Shown: positions 31,901 to 41,510, counted from the stretch's first letter. The stretch is 64,000 nucleotides of DNA from Euleptes europaea (GCF_029931775.1 NC_079325.1:51754286-51818285); one strand, 5' to 3'. Numbers and translations: made by a program. The notes: a model not told the origin generated them from the letters alone.

Positions 31901-34900
31901 TATCCCTTCCTCAGTATGATCGGGGCTCAGAGATTTCTGCCCATTAGGGCCTCTGAGTCCGCAGCTGCAAATAAACTGTTTTCTTGAAATAATGATCTCA
32001 GGTCTCTCTCTCCCCCCAAGAACCCTTGTTTACCATATCAATGTGAAGACCTCTACCTGAGACCCTGGAGAGCTGCTGCCAGTCTGAGTAGACAATACTG
32101 ACTTTGGGAGGCAGCATGGCTCAGTGGTAGAGCAGCTGCTTTGTATGCAGAAGGTCCCAGGTTCCATCCCCGGCATCTCCAGTTAAAGGGACTAGGCAAG
32201 CAGGTGATGTGACCTTGGAGAGCTGCTGTCAGTCTGAGTAGACAATATTGACTTTGATGGACCAAGGGTCTGATTCAGTATAAGGCAGCTTCATGTGTTC
32301 ATGTGAATGAATGAATGAATGAATGAATGATACTTTCAGATGGCTTCATTCATTTCATTTTCAGCGCAGCTTGCATTTTTGCTTCCTGGCTTAAAACATC
32401 CGGCCTCCAGCATCGGAGCTTCCTTTTGCTGCTCAGTTTCCAAGAGAACGTTGGATCTGCTTTCTGCTTTGTCCTAACTGCCCCTCTCCCCACCTGTGCT
32501 GCCAGGTGCAGACCTACATGGACCACCACTGCAACAACACGACGGACAAGCGCATCCTCCTCATGTTCCTCAACATCTGCAGTGACTTGCACAAGCTCTG
32601 CCAGAGGCTGGAGTCTCTTCACTCTGGGAACAGCACCACCAACACCCTGCTGGAGAAATGCAAGATGCTGGTGAGCCACAGCAATGACCTCAGCGCCATC
32701 CGCGCCAAGTAGGTATTTATTCTGCATCTTCTCAGCTTGTAGACAAAGTAATGTTGTAAAACTGGAGTTGCCATGCATTTTCCGTCCGTCAGAGGTTGCC
32801 TTGCTCTGTATTTTTCTCTGCATTTTCTCTCCACATGTTTCTCTGCATTTTGTCCATGTTTTCTGGATTTGTGTTTAGCCAGCATCCAGAAAACCCGGGC
32901 AAAATATGCAGAAACGCACAGGGAGAGCGAGGCGACCTCTGAAGGTCGGAAAATGCAAGCATTATCAAAGCAAAGCCCCGAAGTAGTTGGCTGGGTGACC
33001 ACAAGGAAACAGCCATGCATAAAAGGCCTTAGAGTCAGAAGCTTCCAAAAACCATGCTGTCTGCTTTATTATTATTTTTCTTCAGCTTTCTCTTGGGTCA
33101 TGATTTGACATGCTTTGTGCTGTAATTCAAAGACCTCCCTTTCCTCTCTTCCACCACTGTAAGTGCCCCAAGACAGAGGTGGGCAAATTATGGCCATTAT
33201 CGGGCCTGCAAGAACTTTTCATGCCTCAACCTGCTAAACAATTTACTGAAGGCCAGCAAGGTGACGTTCCCCCAAACCTGTTTAATGCAGTTCAAGAGCC
33301 AAAGGCCATTCAGAAAGGGGGGTGGTGGCTGTCTCCTCTCAAGGGCTCCAATTTGGACTCTGGCTCTTCTGGTTTCTAACACCAGATGTGGTCCTTGGGC
33401 CATGCAGCTCGCCCACCTTTCTCATCCAACTGTCTCTGTTTGCCAGAAAGAGTCCCAATTGCCGGATCCTGCTACGGGCACATCCCTTCTCCCATGTTTG
33501 CCTTTTGGGAACATTGGGTTGTTTGAGAAATTCACACCCTGGTTCTAACTGCACTTCACACAAATCAGGACACACACCACAGTACCGAAAAGCCATTTTC
33601 CCAGAAGTTGGGCATCACATTTGAAACCCTCACGAGACCAAGCGGCAGAACTGGTGGAATTGGCACTCTGAAGTCCAGCGCTGTCACAGCTGGAAGGCAA
33701 AAGGCCCACTTAAAGAGCCAGCGTGGTGTAGTAGTTAGAGCTGTGGTTTGGAACGGTGGAGAATCTGGAGAACCGGGTTTGATTCCCCACTCCTCCACAT
33801 GAGCAGCGGATGCTAATCTGGTGAACTGGTTTTGTTTCCCCACTCCTGCACATGAAGCCAGCTGGGTGGCCTTGGGCTAGTCACAGCTCTCTCAGCCCCA
33901 CCTACCTCACAGGGTGTCTGTTGTGGGGAGGGGAAGGGAAGGTGATTGTAAGCCAATTTGATTACCACTTAAGGGAGAATCAAACCGGCTTACAATCACC
34001 TTCCCCTCCACACTACTGACTCCCTGGGAGGTAGGTAGGGCTCAGAGATTGTGACTGGCCCAAGGTCACGCGGATGGTTCATGTATCAGCATATAAAAAC
34101 CAGCTCCTCTTCTTCTTCTTCTTGGTGGTCTCCCATCCATGTACTAAGCAGGTCCAAGATCTGATGTGATCACACTAGCCTGGGCCATCCAAGTCAGGGC
34201 ACATCACCTGCTCCTGATACTTTTTTAAAAACTGCTGCCGGGGATTGAACCCAGGCCTTCCTGCACGCAGAACAGATGCCGGACCTCCTCCCTCACCCGC
34301 GCCCTCCCTGCCGTCGGCGGCACCAACCCGCTCTTCCAATCACCCGCACAGGTACCCGCACGACGTGGTGAACCACCTCAGCTGCGACGAAGCCCGAAAC
34401 CACTACGGGGGCGTGGTGAGCCTCATTCCCATCATCTTGGACTGCATGAAGGAGTGGGTGGCCCACAGCGAGAAGCTCCCACGGAACATGATACAGAGTG
34501 TGAGTGGCAAGCAGGCCAGCCCCGAGATTTGGGCGGCCAAGTCCTGCAGGCCGGGTGCGGCAGGAACGGGGCTCGCTGCCTCTTGCCAGCCCACCTTCCT
34601 CACGGCGGCCACTCAGACCTCGCTTAGTTTGACAAACCCGCCCCGGGACGGTAGGCGGGTTCAGAGAAAGCCGCAGGTGGGCCTGGGGAGGACGGTCGGC
34701 AAGCTTCTCGACGGGCCTTGGAAGCCGCCTGGTAGGCACGCCTTTTAAGAGAATGACATTTTAAAGCATGCTCGCCTGACCTTAAAGCACGGTCTCCCTG
34801 GTCTTCCCTTCGGTTACACCCTTCCCTGATCCCAGGCAAAGCAAGGAAGAGACGGTGTGGAGCATGACCCCATGCAACTCTCTCTCCCCCTGGCCTTAGG

Positions 34901-36590
34901 CCCAGGTCCCGCCAGAACTGCCTCAGAGATTGGCATTGACACCCTGGGTGCTTTCACACATGCCGAATAATGCACTTTCAATGCACTTTAACGATCGCTT
35001 GCAAGTGGATTTGGGCCATTTATGCAGGGGTATTTGGCTCGCAATCCCTGCAGGACTGCTTTGAGGCTTCCTTTGCATTATTCATTACTTTAACCGACCT
35101 TCAGAAGTGACTTCGCTCTGGCCTTGTTCTTCCCCCACAGTTCTAGGAGCCTGTTTTAGAACAAATTTAAATACTGCTTCGAGGCAAGAGCCACGCAAAT
35201 CCCTGCCACTTCCATGCATAACTCTAACTTCGGGTTTCTCTCCCACGCGTCTGTCCCTTCCATCCAACCCCTTCCCTCAAAGCACAGCACAAAGGAGTGA
35301 AACCTTCATGAAATATGCAGGAAGACACTGCAGAGAGGCTGCAAAGGTTGGAAGGCAGCTCCCAGCAGGGAGCTGTTGAAGAAAGGTGGGGAGGAATACC
35401 CAGCAAAAGCACACGCCCCCTCCAAGTAAACTGCAACAAGGCTGCGTTTTCAGGGGGAGGGACTCAGAAGCATCGTGATTCACTGGGGATGCCTAATGAA
35501 ACACAAGGTACTCCTGGAATTTTTGTTGTGGGGGGAGGAAGCCCTCATGCATATAATGCTTGAGAATTCGGAACAGAAAACTGTGCAGCAAACCAATCGC
35601 AAACTTCCCCAGCATAAATGACCTTTGCCATTTCACGCAGTAAAGTCCAGCTGCAAAGTGCATTGAAAGTGGATTGGAAGTGCATTATTCGGCATGTGCA
35701 AAAGCACCCCCTGACTTTTGCTTAGGCCAGGCGTAACAACAATTGGTGAGCCACCAAGCCAACCTGGGTCCCCCTCCACCTGTTGGGGCTCAACAAAGGC
35801 CCCTGTTTTGTCAGGGCTGGACAGGAAGCCCAAACAGGGAGGCCTTCGAGCCCCTTTTGATGGTGTTTGGCTTGGTGGGTTAAAAGCCATAGCAACTAGC
35901 ATTTGATACTCCAGGCAAGTGCCTGCTCCTAACACCAGACAATGGTCAATTCACACAGACATTTGCAATCTGAGTCAGTTGTCCACATGAAGCTGCCTTA
36001 TACTGCATCAGTATGGTCTACTCAAACTGGCAAGGGGTGCCAGGGGTTGAACCAGGGACCTTCTGCATGCCAAGCAGAGGCTCTTCTGCTGAGCTGCAGC
36101 CCCTCTCCTTAACTCAGTTGTTTCGGCTCACCAACTCCTGGTCCATGACAGGTTGAACCAGAAATTGGTGATCTATGCCAATGTAGAATTTTGCGGCCCT
36201 GAGTGAGTGAGGGTTGACCGACAGAGGGGTGGTTGTGGCGGTGTGGGGCAGGGACAGGAGATTTCCTTACTTGGTCCGGCCACATTTCAAGGCTGAAAAT
36301 GGGTACCACAATCCTCCCTGGGTTCTGTCAGTGGACTCACCTTGCCCGTTGTGATTGTTCACAAACTCCAAAGCCATTCCAGGGCTTGGCCGGTGGGAGT
36401 CAGGCTCTCTCCCACAAACACACAGCAACCCCTCCCTGAAGACCACCCCTGAAATGGCACTCTGGCAAGCCCAGCCCAACTCTTCTCTTCTGATTGCTCT
36501 TTTCCCCTCCCTACAGGCTCCATAGCTCCTGTATTTTTGCCTCCTTCTGGAAGATGCTCCTGAATAAAGCCATTTCCCCTGCTCGCGTGG
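22994..36590 (+). CDS. SPACA9: SPACA9, complete coding region (4 exons)
   Basis: Sperm acrosome associated 9 (C9orf9) is a small helical protein of acrosome and ciliary axonemes, described as a microtubule inner protein. Four exons at 23006-23149, 32506-32708, 34352-34499 and 36517-36525 encode 167 residues, close to the 168 I recall for the short human isoform. All junctions have GT-AG ends and matching phases. Identity with human is high, for example YPHDVVNHLSCDEARNHYGG and HSEKLPR. The poly(A) signal is AATAAA at 36563-36568. Introns of 9.4, 1.6 and 2.0 kb are filled mainly with transposons. The gene runs towards TSC1, which is convergent. Confidence 0.92.
23006..23149 (+). CDS. SPACA9: SPACA9 coding exon 1
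   Basis: ATG at 23006 in a GAAAATG context, then 48 codons (MNEIKESLRNIEQTYKIF to KPVTSIGQ) ended by a GTACAG donor. The human start is MNEVKESLRSIEQKYKLF. A likely acceptor (CTCCAG) ends at 22993, leaving 12 bases of 5'UTR in this exon, which implies at least one upstream non-coding exon. Confidence 0.94.
23296..23605. mobile_element. hAT-type element with related ends and inner inverted repeat
   Basis: TAGAGTGGCCAGGT at the left, ACCTGGCAACCCTA at the right, flanked by TTTTTAGG/TTTTTAGA (23288-23295, 23606-23613). The inside is unlike the 205-bp MITE and holds 38-bp inverted arms (23384-23421, 23491-23528) with GGTAAACCCGGAAGTGAC. Just downstream of SPACA9 coding exon 1. Confidence 0.6.
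23646..23834 (-). mobile_element. hAT-type MITE
   Basis: TAGGGTTGCCAGCTCC to GGCTGGCATCCCTA. Confidence 0.58.
23850..23985 (-). mobile_element. 5S-rRNA-derived SINE
   Basis: Same family as at 13764. Minus-strand 5S-like head with GGATGGGAGACCACC and AGCTAAGCAGGGTC, and a tail containing GGCAATGGCAAACCACC. The outer part of the head is decayed. Confidence 0.6.
24090..24622 (+). mobile_element. CR1 LINE 3' end
   Basis: ORF2 C-terminus (GDMIEVYKMMHGMETVDREK, NTRIRGHLLKLEGERFKTDK) followed by the family 3'UTR and end TCTTATGTTCTTATG. In SPACA9 intron 1. 5' truncated. Confidence 0.75.
24623..26029. other. SPACA9 intron 1, mostly unique
   Basis: 24623-25300 and 25523-26029 show no exon. 25000-25150 and 25580-25920 are plain unique DNA. 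The MITE at 25309 separates them. Confidence 0.35.
25309..25514 (+). mobile_element. hAT-type MITE with 8-bp duplication
   Basis: TAGAGTTGCCAACCTCC to GCTGGCAACCCTA, flanked by GTAACAAA at 25301-25308 and 25515-25522. Confidence 0.75.
26030..26334 (+). mobile_element. tRNA-SINE family A
   Basis: Full plus copy from GAGCCAGCGTGGTGTAGTGG to CCAACTTCTTCTTC. SPACA9 intron 1. Confidence 0.72.
26588..26779 (+). mobile_element. hAT-type MITE, left end lost
   Basis: GGTGGCTGGAGATCTCC to GAGCTGCCAATCCTA. Confidence 0.55.
26806..27007 (-). mobile_element. Sauria-type SINE, decayed
   Basis: Minus copy of the classic form: CTGCTTTTCTCCTCAGCGAG, ACAACCCACCCTGTGAGG, then a decayed tRNA head with CTGAACCCGGGTCTCC. 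Its head end holds the target of the hAT element at 27016. Confidence 0.5.
27016..27956. mobile_element. hAT-type non-autonomous element, 941 bp
   Basis: Ends AGGGGTGGGGAACC and (complement) ATGGGTGAGGAACG, flanked by the exact 8-bp duplication CTTAGTCC at 27008-27015 and 27957-27964. No transposase frame remains; the inside has scattered CpGs. Confidence 0.72.
28106..28320 (+). mobile_element. hAT-type MITE
   Basis: CAGGGTTGCCTCCAGG to ACTAGCAACCCTA; first of a run of four copies in 800 bp. Confidence 0.58.
28332..28535 (+). mobile_element. hAT-type MITE with 8-bp duplication
   Basis: TAGGGTTGCCAATCTCC to CTGATAACCCTA, flanked by TGGAGGCT at 28324-28331 and 28536-28543. The duplication lies at the edge of a neighbouring copy, so it inserted into an existing MITE array. 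Confidence 0.72.
28544..28910 (+). mobile_element. hAT-type MITEs, two left-truncated copies in tandem
   Basis: 28544-28724 and about 28733-28910, both beginning GGAGGCTAGAGA and ending with CTGGCAACCTTA or CTGGCAACCCTA. Confidence 0.55.
29086..29202. mobile_element. Palindromic mini-derivative of the MITE
   Basis: 117 bp made of two inverted left ends (TAGAGTTGCCAACCTCCAGG against its complement at the right). The middle of the MITE is lost, so it could fold into one hairpin. Confidence 0.55.
29301..29504 (+). mobile_element. hAT-type MITE
   Basis: TAGGTTTGCCAAACTCC to CCTGGCAACCCTA. Confidence 0.58.
29646..29858 (+). mobile_element. tRNA-SINE, family B
   Basis: Plus copy from GAGCCTCATGGCACAGAGTG, with an internal deletion before CGGTGCTTGCAC. 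Confidence 0.62.
29878..30163 (-). mobile_element. tRNA-SINE family A
   Basis: Minus copy, from AAGAAGAAGAGTTGG to CACTACACTACCCTGGCTAG on plus. Confidence 0.7.
30164..30801. other. SPACA9 intron 1, unique
   Basis: No gene or repeat recognised. GC-rich around 30330-30560. Confidence 0.35.
30819..31102 (-). mobile_element. L1-like insertion, antisense, with 17-bp duplication
   Basis: A T-tract on plus (30820-30828, the poly-A of a minus copy) followed by AT-rich 3'UTR-like DNA. Flanked by GAGTCCTTTGGCTTTTT at 30802-30818 and 31103-31119. In SPACA9 intron 1. Confidence 0.65.
31120..32044. other. SPACA9 intron 1, unique
   Basis: Only a GT run (31171-31192) and the SINE head at 31478 are recognised. 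Confidence 0.35.
31478..31560 (+). mobile_element. tRNA-SINE family C, head fragment
   Basis: GGGGAGGGGCTGAAGCTCAG to CAGTCCCCAGCATCTCCATT. Confidence 0.5.
32040..32305 (+). mobile_element. tRNA-SINE family C, one and a half copies
   Basis: A truncated body (GACCTCTACCTGAGACCCTG) at 32045-32105 followed by a full copy with head GGCTCAGTGGTAGAGCAGC, ending GCAGCTTCATGTGTTCATG. Lies about 200 bp upstream of SPACA9 exon 2. Confidence 0.6.
32303..32330. repeat. AATG microsatellite
   Basis: GAATGAATG units forming the tail of the family C SINE. Confidence 0.85.
32506..32708 (+). CDS. SPACA9: SPACA9 coding exon 2
   Basis: 203 nt after a pyrimidine-rich GCCAG acceptor. Encodes VQTYMDHHCNNTTDKRILL through NDLSAIRA plus two bases of the next codon, ended by GTAGGT. 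The following bases would give a stop (AAG TAG), so the donor choice matters. Splicing after AA restores the conserved K-Y-P-H junction with exon 3. Confidence 0.93.
32765..33035. mobile_element. MITE relic with partly inverted halves
   Basis: CATGCATTTTCCGTCCGTCAG to GTGTTTAGCC and, inverted, GACCTCTGAAGGTCGGAAAATGC, ending CATGCATAAAAGGCC. Begins about 57 bp after SPACA9 exon 2. Confidence 0.45.
33176..33414. mobile_element. hAT-like MITE relic
   Basis: Left AGAGGTGGGCAAATTATGG and right CAGCTCGCCCACCTTTC are imperfect inverted ends. SPACA9 intron 2. Confidence 0.4.
33713..34118 (+). mobile_element. tRNA-SINE family A with an inverted inner piece
   Basis: Plus head and body at 33713-33962, then an inverted SINE piece (about 33963-34080), then a plus 3' end (CAGCATATAAAAACCAGC) at 34081-34118. 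Suggests two copies recombined or template switching. Confidence 0.6.
34119..34201 (-). mobile_element. 5S-rRNA-derived SINE fragment
   Basis: Short minus-strand 5S-like head (GGATGGGAGACCACC) joined to the end of a tRNA-SINE. The A-box part is deleted. Confidence 0.5.
34235..34280 (-). mobile_element. tRNA-SINE family C, head fragment
   Basis: GGGGATTGAACCCAGGCC with a mutated A-box side, just before SPACA9 exon 3. Confidence 0.4.
34352..34499 (+). CDS. SPACA9: SPACA9 coding exon 3
   Basis: Starts with the base completing lysine, then YPHDVVNHLSCDEARNHYGG, VVSLIPIILDCMKEWVAHSEK and LPRNMIQS. The donor at 34500 is a perfect GTGAGT. Unspliced, the frame stays open for another 82 codons to a stop near 34748. 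This tail may correspond to the longer human isoform. Confidence 0.92.
34946..35709. mobile_element. MITE with long inverted ends (GGGTGCTTT family), 764 bp
   Basis: About 45-bp inverted ends: GGGTGCTTTCACACATGCCG at the left and CGGCATGTGCAAAAGCACCC at the right, each continuing into AATAATGCACTT(T/C)CAAT. No transposase frame. In SPACA9 intron 3. Confidence 0.6.
35985..36105 (-). mobile_element. tRNA-SINE family C, internally deleted
   Basis: Minus copy joining the 3' part (CATGAAGCTGCCTTATACTG) to the head (GGGTTGAACCAGGGACC). Confidence 0.5.
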
Positions 36591-37165
36591 CTCTTTGCTA
36601 GAATAATGGGTTTTTTTTTCCTGTGGTCAAATTATCAAAGGAAGATTCTGTTGAGACAGTAGGGAGAAGGAGGGAGAGCAGAGCAGTCATCTTTTGTTTT
36701 CTCACGTCCAACCTTTTCAGGTCTGAGACCCACCTTGAAGTGTCTGATTTGTAACATTTCATTTACTTGCTCAAATGTATGACATGAAGCCCACAGGGTG
36801 ATTTGGGTTGTTCATGCATGGGTACTTTCACTCATGTTCGCCCCCGGTCTGTCTTGGTTGTTCCTTGGAGTTCTGCATGAGTTTTCCCTCCATTAGAGAT
36901 GACCTCGCTGCCAGCCCTCACAATGTCCAGGTCTTCCCATTCCTCTGTTAACCCGATTCTTCCCTTGAGCTCAGCCCGGTTGAAATCTCCGTGTAAAAGG
37001 CAAAGCACGGGACACAGAAGCTTGGTTTCTATCACAGCCTATTATCAAGCAGGGTGCAAAGAGGCGGGGATTCAAGTACTTCCTGCTTCCTCAGAGCTCA
37101 TTCTGAGCAGAAGAAAGGCTTTCTAAAACTGAGGGTTGGATTTCCCCCGCTTCAGATTGCTCTGT
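36106..37165. other. SPACA9 3' end and downstream gap
   Basis: Contains the SPACA9 terminal exon. The rest is unique, without exon-like sequence. Confidence 0.35.
36517..36590 (+). CDS. SPACA9: SPACA9 terminal exon (2 codons, stop, 3'UTR)
   Basis: A strong pyrimidine tract and CTACAG acceptor precede GCT CCA TAG (stop 36523-36525), giving the C-terminus IQSAP. AATAAA lies at 36563-36568, so cleavage is expected near 36580-36600. The 3'UTR is very short. The in-frame splice from exon 3, the stop and the poly(A) signal together support the call, although only two residues are coded. Confidence 0.72.
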
Positions 37166-37385
37166 TTGTTGTTTTTTCTTCTTAAAATGCTTTTTTATGT
37201 AGCAGTGGGGTTTGGGTGGGGCTTTCTCTCACAGTAAGAGCTACAAAGGAAGCCAATTACAAAGCAGCATTTAAAGGGGCGGGGACTTGATTTGAGCTTG
37301 GAGATTGCTGGTGCAGAGATTCCCAACAGGAAAGCGTGGGTCCAGCGAGCAACAACCTCAGGTAAAACTCCCAGCATGAATGACC
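37166..37385. mobile_element. Unclassified MITE
   Basis: GTTTGGGTGGGGCTTTCTC to GGTAAAACTCCCAGCATGAA; its second half is the complement of 42298-42450. Confidence 0.4.
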
Positions 37386-37460
37386 TTGGACTCTCTCATA
37401 TACACAGCATACCTTCAGTCACACAATGAAGATCTTCAAGATGTGTGGCAACTGCTGTTG

Positions 37461-37767
37461 AGAGCCAGCATTGTGTAGTGGTTAAGAGCGGTGGTTTGGA
37501 GCAGTGGACTCTGATCTGGAGAACCAGGTTTGATTCCCCACTCCTCCACATGAGCGGCGAAGGCTAATCTGGTAAACTGGATTTGTTTCCCCACTCCTAC
37601 ACATGAAGCCAGGTGGGTGACCTTCGGCTAGTCACACTCTCTCTGCCCCACCTACCTCACAGGGTGTCTGTTGTGGGGAGGGGAAGGGATTGTAAGCCGG
37701 TTTGATTCTCCCTTGTGGTAGAGAAAGTCTGCCTATAAAAACCAAGTCTTCTTTTTCTTCTTCTTCA
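37461..37767 (+). mobile_element. tRNA-SINE family A
   Basis: Plus copy from GAGCCAGCATTGTGTAGTGG to AAGTCTTCTTTTTCTTC, in the gap between SPACA9 and TSC1. Confidence 0.7.
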
Positions 37768-37837
37768 TATATATCCAGGAGCAGCTTAAAATACTAGGGT
37801 GGAGAGAGGAACTTGTACTGTTTTCCTCCCCCACCCA

Positions 37838-38518
37838 AAGTTACGGGAATTTATGAGGAAAGGCTGAGGGGAGTTGGAAATTTAGTCTGGAGAAGAGGAT
37901 GTTGAGGGGGGACATGAAAGTATTTGAAGGGCTCTCACTTAGAGGAGGGCGGGGGACTGATCCTGTTGGCAGCAGAGGATAGGACTCGCAATAATGGGTC
38001 TAAATTGTGGGCGGAAAGGTACCAGCTAGATATTAAGAAAAAAATGTTACAGTAAGAGTTGTTCAACAATGGAATCAGCTACCTAAGGAGAAGAAGAAGA
38101 GTTGGTTTTTATACTTTCTCTACCACTTAAGAATCAAACCCGCTTACAATCACCTTCCCTTCCCCACAACAGACACCCTGTGAGGTAGGTGGGGCTGAGA
38201 GAGTGTGACTAGCCCAAGGTCACCCACCTGGCTTTATGTGTAGGAGTGGGGAAACAAATCCAGTCCACTCCACCGCACATGTGGAGGAGTGGGGAATCAA
38301 ACCCGGTTCTCCAGATCAGACTCCACCACTCCAAACCACCGCTTTTAACCACTACACTATGCTGGCTCTCTGGAGGTGGTGAGCTCCCCCTCACTGGCAG
38401 TCTTTAGGCAGAGGCTGGACAAGCACTTGTCAGGGATGCTCTAGGCTGATCCTGCATTGAGCAGGGGGTTGGACTAGATGGCCTGCATGGCCCCTTTCAA
38501 CTCTTTGATTCTATGAAT
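37838..38518 (+). mobile_element. CR1 LINE 3' end split by a tRNA-SINE
   Basis: 37838-38089 and 38371-38518 form one CR1 end, from the YEERLRG-like region to GGACTAGATGGCCTGCATGG and the terminal TTTGATTCTATGAATTC. It is interrupted by the SINE at 38090-38370. Confidence 0.7.
38090..38370 (-). mobile_element. tRNA-SINE family A inside CR1
   Basis: Minus copy that splits a CR1 end, so it is younger than that CR1. Confidence 0.7.
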
Positions 38519-40189
38519 TCTAATTTGGGGGAGAGGACCAATTAGTCCTGGAGGAACCTTCTGTAACCTTCCTCTAACTGAGGCACCTTCATTACACCTG
38601 AAAAGGAAGACAGGGTCACCCACCCTGTTGCATTTCTGCATGAGTAGAGAGGAAGATCATTTTGTTTGTTTTGTTTGGCATGTTGTCAGCGCAAGCCTTT
38701 TCATGTCATCCGTTTTCATGGCTAGTGGTTCCCATTAGTTTATTTTATGCTATTTATATGCAATTGATACAAAAATGTGAATAATGGCACACATGTAAGA
38801 GGAAAAATTCAGTGTAAGAATACAGGAAAATTTGCTTGGTGAAATACAATGGGATTCTCAAAATCTATGGAGGAGAGCTATGAAATACAGCAGCATTGCT
38901 AAGTTTGCCTGAATCATGGTTCCAAGTCTGACTTGGAAAGAATGTAAAAGAGCAGTAGTTCTTCAGAAAAACAACAAGCAACCTTGTCTGAGTACAGATA
39001 GTTTCGCCATATTAAGGATGACGGAATCCATCATACCCAATTCAGAGATGCAGCGTAATAAACCATACCCTAGTCTAGGAAGCCCCGTGGCGCAGAGCGC
39101 TAAGCTGCAGTACTACAGTCAAAACCTCTGCTCTCGACTTGAGTTCAATCCTGACGGAAGTCGGTTTCAAGTAGCCGGCTCAAGGTTGACTCAGCCTTCC
39201 ATCCTTCCGAGGTCGGTGAAATGAGTACCCAGCTTGCTGGGGGTAAAGGGAAGATGACTGGGGAAGGTAATGGCAAACCACCCCGTAAACATAGTCTGCC
39301 TAGTAAACGTTGGGATGGGACGTCACCCCATGGGTCAGGAATGACCCAGTGCTTGCACAGGGGACTACCTTTCCTTCCACAGGGTAAAAAGGTAAACAGA
39401 AGCAGTGGCTGACCATCTTTTCAACTTTCCCGGCAGTCGTCGACCTCACAGCCACTATTCTGCACCCCCACCAGCCCTCCAACACCAGATCCATTGTAAC
39501 TTTAAGAAAAATAACCGTTTTTCCAGCACTGTAGTCATCAGTGGAAATGCCCAGGATGTTTGGGCTTCTCTACATTTTAGAAGTGAAGCAAATGAATAAT
39601 TGAGCCCTTTCACACACACCACTCCCCTGTTTTTACTGCATAAAATGTTCATTATTTACGGTGGTGTTTATGAAGCTGCCAAAGCATTCTGCTTAGCACT
39701 AGAAAAAAGGGAAGGTAATTTATTTTTCCCTTTTGCTATCTCTTTCCAGCTTCCTTTCTCTGATATAATACATATTTAATCATTTTGATCCTGGTGTGAG
39801 CACAGCATCTTGAATATTAAGCCACAGTTGAGCTATGTAACATTTATTTTTGAAAAATCAAATCTGTGTGTCGTATGGGCAGTCCCCCCCACCATGGCCT
39901 TCCATGCAGAAGGTTCCTAATATTCACCATTGGGTGAATGGGGTGGGTGGATAAATAAGCATAGAAAGCTGAATGTAAAATCAGCCTTTACTGGTGTGGG
40001 TTTTTATTCACCCCAAGAACACTTTACAGAGCTCCGCAGCAGCAGCTCTGTGAATAAAAACTTTGTACTTCCCTGCCATTTAAAAAAGTTACATTTTTAT
40101 GGGGTTCAGTTTAAAATTCAGCCTTGGAGGAGGAGGAAGAGAAGAAGATGACAACAACGAAGAAAACGAAGATGAGTTGGTTGAAGAGG
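38519..40189. other. Intergenic, SPACA9-TSC1
   Basis: Apart from SINE B at 39081 no gene is seen. 40120-40190 is GA-rich (glutamate-like codons by chance). Confidence 0.35.
39081..39378 (+). mobile_element. tRNA-SINE, family B
   Basis: Full plus copy from AGCCCCGTGGCGCAGAGCG to GCACAGGGGACTACCTTTCC. Confidence 0.68.
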
Positions 40190-41098
40190 AAAGGTTGAAG
40201 GAGCTGGGTATGTTTAGCCTGAAGAGGAGAAGACTGAGAGGGGATATGATAAACATCTTCAAGTACTTGAAGGGCTGTCATATAGAGGAGGGTGCCAAGT
40301 TGTTTTCTGTTGCTCCAGAAGGTCGGACCAGAACCAACGGGTTGGAAATTAAATCAAAAGAGTTTCCGTCCCCGACGGAAGTCAGTTTCAGGTAGCTGGC
40401 TCAAGGTTGACTCAGCCTTCCACCCTTCCGAGGTCGGTAAAATGAGTACCCAGCTTGCTGGAGGTAAAGGGAAGATGACTGGGGAAGGCACTGGCAAACC
40501 ACCCCGTAAACCAGTGGAACAGACCAAAGCTCCATCTAGTCCTGCATGGGCCAATCAGATACCCCTCAAGAAGCTCAAAGACAGGGCACATCGGTATCAT
40601 CGCTTCCGGGACATAACACAGCAGAGATCGACACCACATCCTGCTGCAGATAGTTCCACATATTGTGTATTATATACAAAGTACTTCCTTTTGGTCAATC
40701 CTGGCTACAGGTTTTCTGCACATTGTTCATTTCGAATGGTTTTCTGTGGCTCCAGAAGGTCGAACCAGAACCAACGGGTTGAAATTAAAAGTGTTTCCAT
40801 CTAGACATTAGGAAGAATTTTCTAACAGAGCGGTTCCTCAGTGGAACAGGCTTCCTCAGGAGGTGGTGAGCTCTCCTTCCCTGGAGGTTTTTAAGCAGAG
40901 GCTAAATGGCCATCTGTCAGCAATGCTGATTCTATGACCTTAGGCAGATCATGAGATGGAGGGCATCTTGGCCATCTTCTGGGCATGAAGTCAGGTACAC
41001 TGGGGGTGTGGGGGGGAAGTAGTTGTGAATTTCCTGCATTGTGCAGAGGGTTGGACTAGATGACCCTGGTTGTCCCTTCCAACTATGATTCTATGAAT
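40190..41098 (+). mobile_element. CR1 LINE 3' end, third subfamily, interrupted
   Basis: First part 40190-40369 (LKELGMFSLKRRRLRGDMIN, GAKLFSVAPEGRTRTNG), then a partial SINE (40370-40510) and 225 bp of unknown DNA. From 40736 CR1 resumes and repeats the SVAPEGRTRTNG region before its 3'UTR. May be two copies of one subfamily. Confidence 0.65.
40370..40510 (+). mobile_element. tRNA-SINE family B, partial
   Basis: Begins inside the head (CCCGACGGAAGTCAG) and stops at CCACCCCGTAAAC; inserted in or recombined with CR1. Confidence 0.55.
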
Positions 41099-41510
41099 AA
41101 AAACAAACCTCTTGACATTCTCATTTCTCCTCACCTCCCTGATCTGCAGAGTCCCAACTGAAGTGCCGTTTTCTTGGCTGTTTCAGCTGCCCTTCCCAGC
41201 CACGTTTATGTGTCGTGTCGGCACATAACTGCATAATGCAGCTACTGTATAGATTTCTGTAACATTGCAGCCCCAACGGCTGTATTTTGGAGCCCTCTGC
41301 CAATAATCCCCCATACCAAACTGAAGTGTCTGTTTACCTGGAATTTAGCAGGGCCCTGTCAAGAGCTTTGGGGTGCCACAGCAGCCACGCAAGGGGTGAG
41401 GTGCGGGTCCCAGAAGGGCCACCCCAAGATCAGTTGAATGAATTTCACCCACTTCGGGTTTTTTGAGCCCAGGGGCAGCCAAGAGACGGTTTGCGGACGT
41501 CTGACAGAAC

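Noticed and set aside
34245-34351. Protein start at the ATG of the 167-codon plus frame
   Set aside because: The first part is a SINE scrap and intron; the CACAG acceptor at 34351 and the phase show that the exon starts at 34352.
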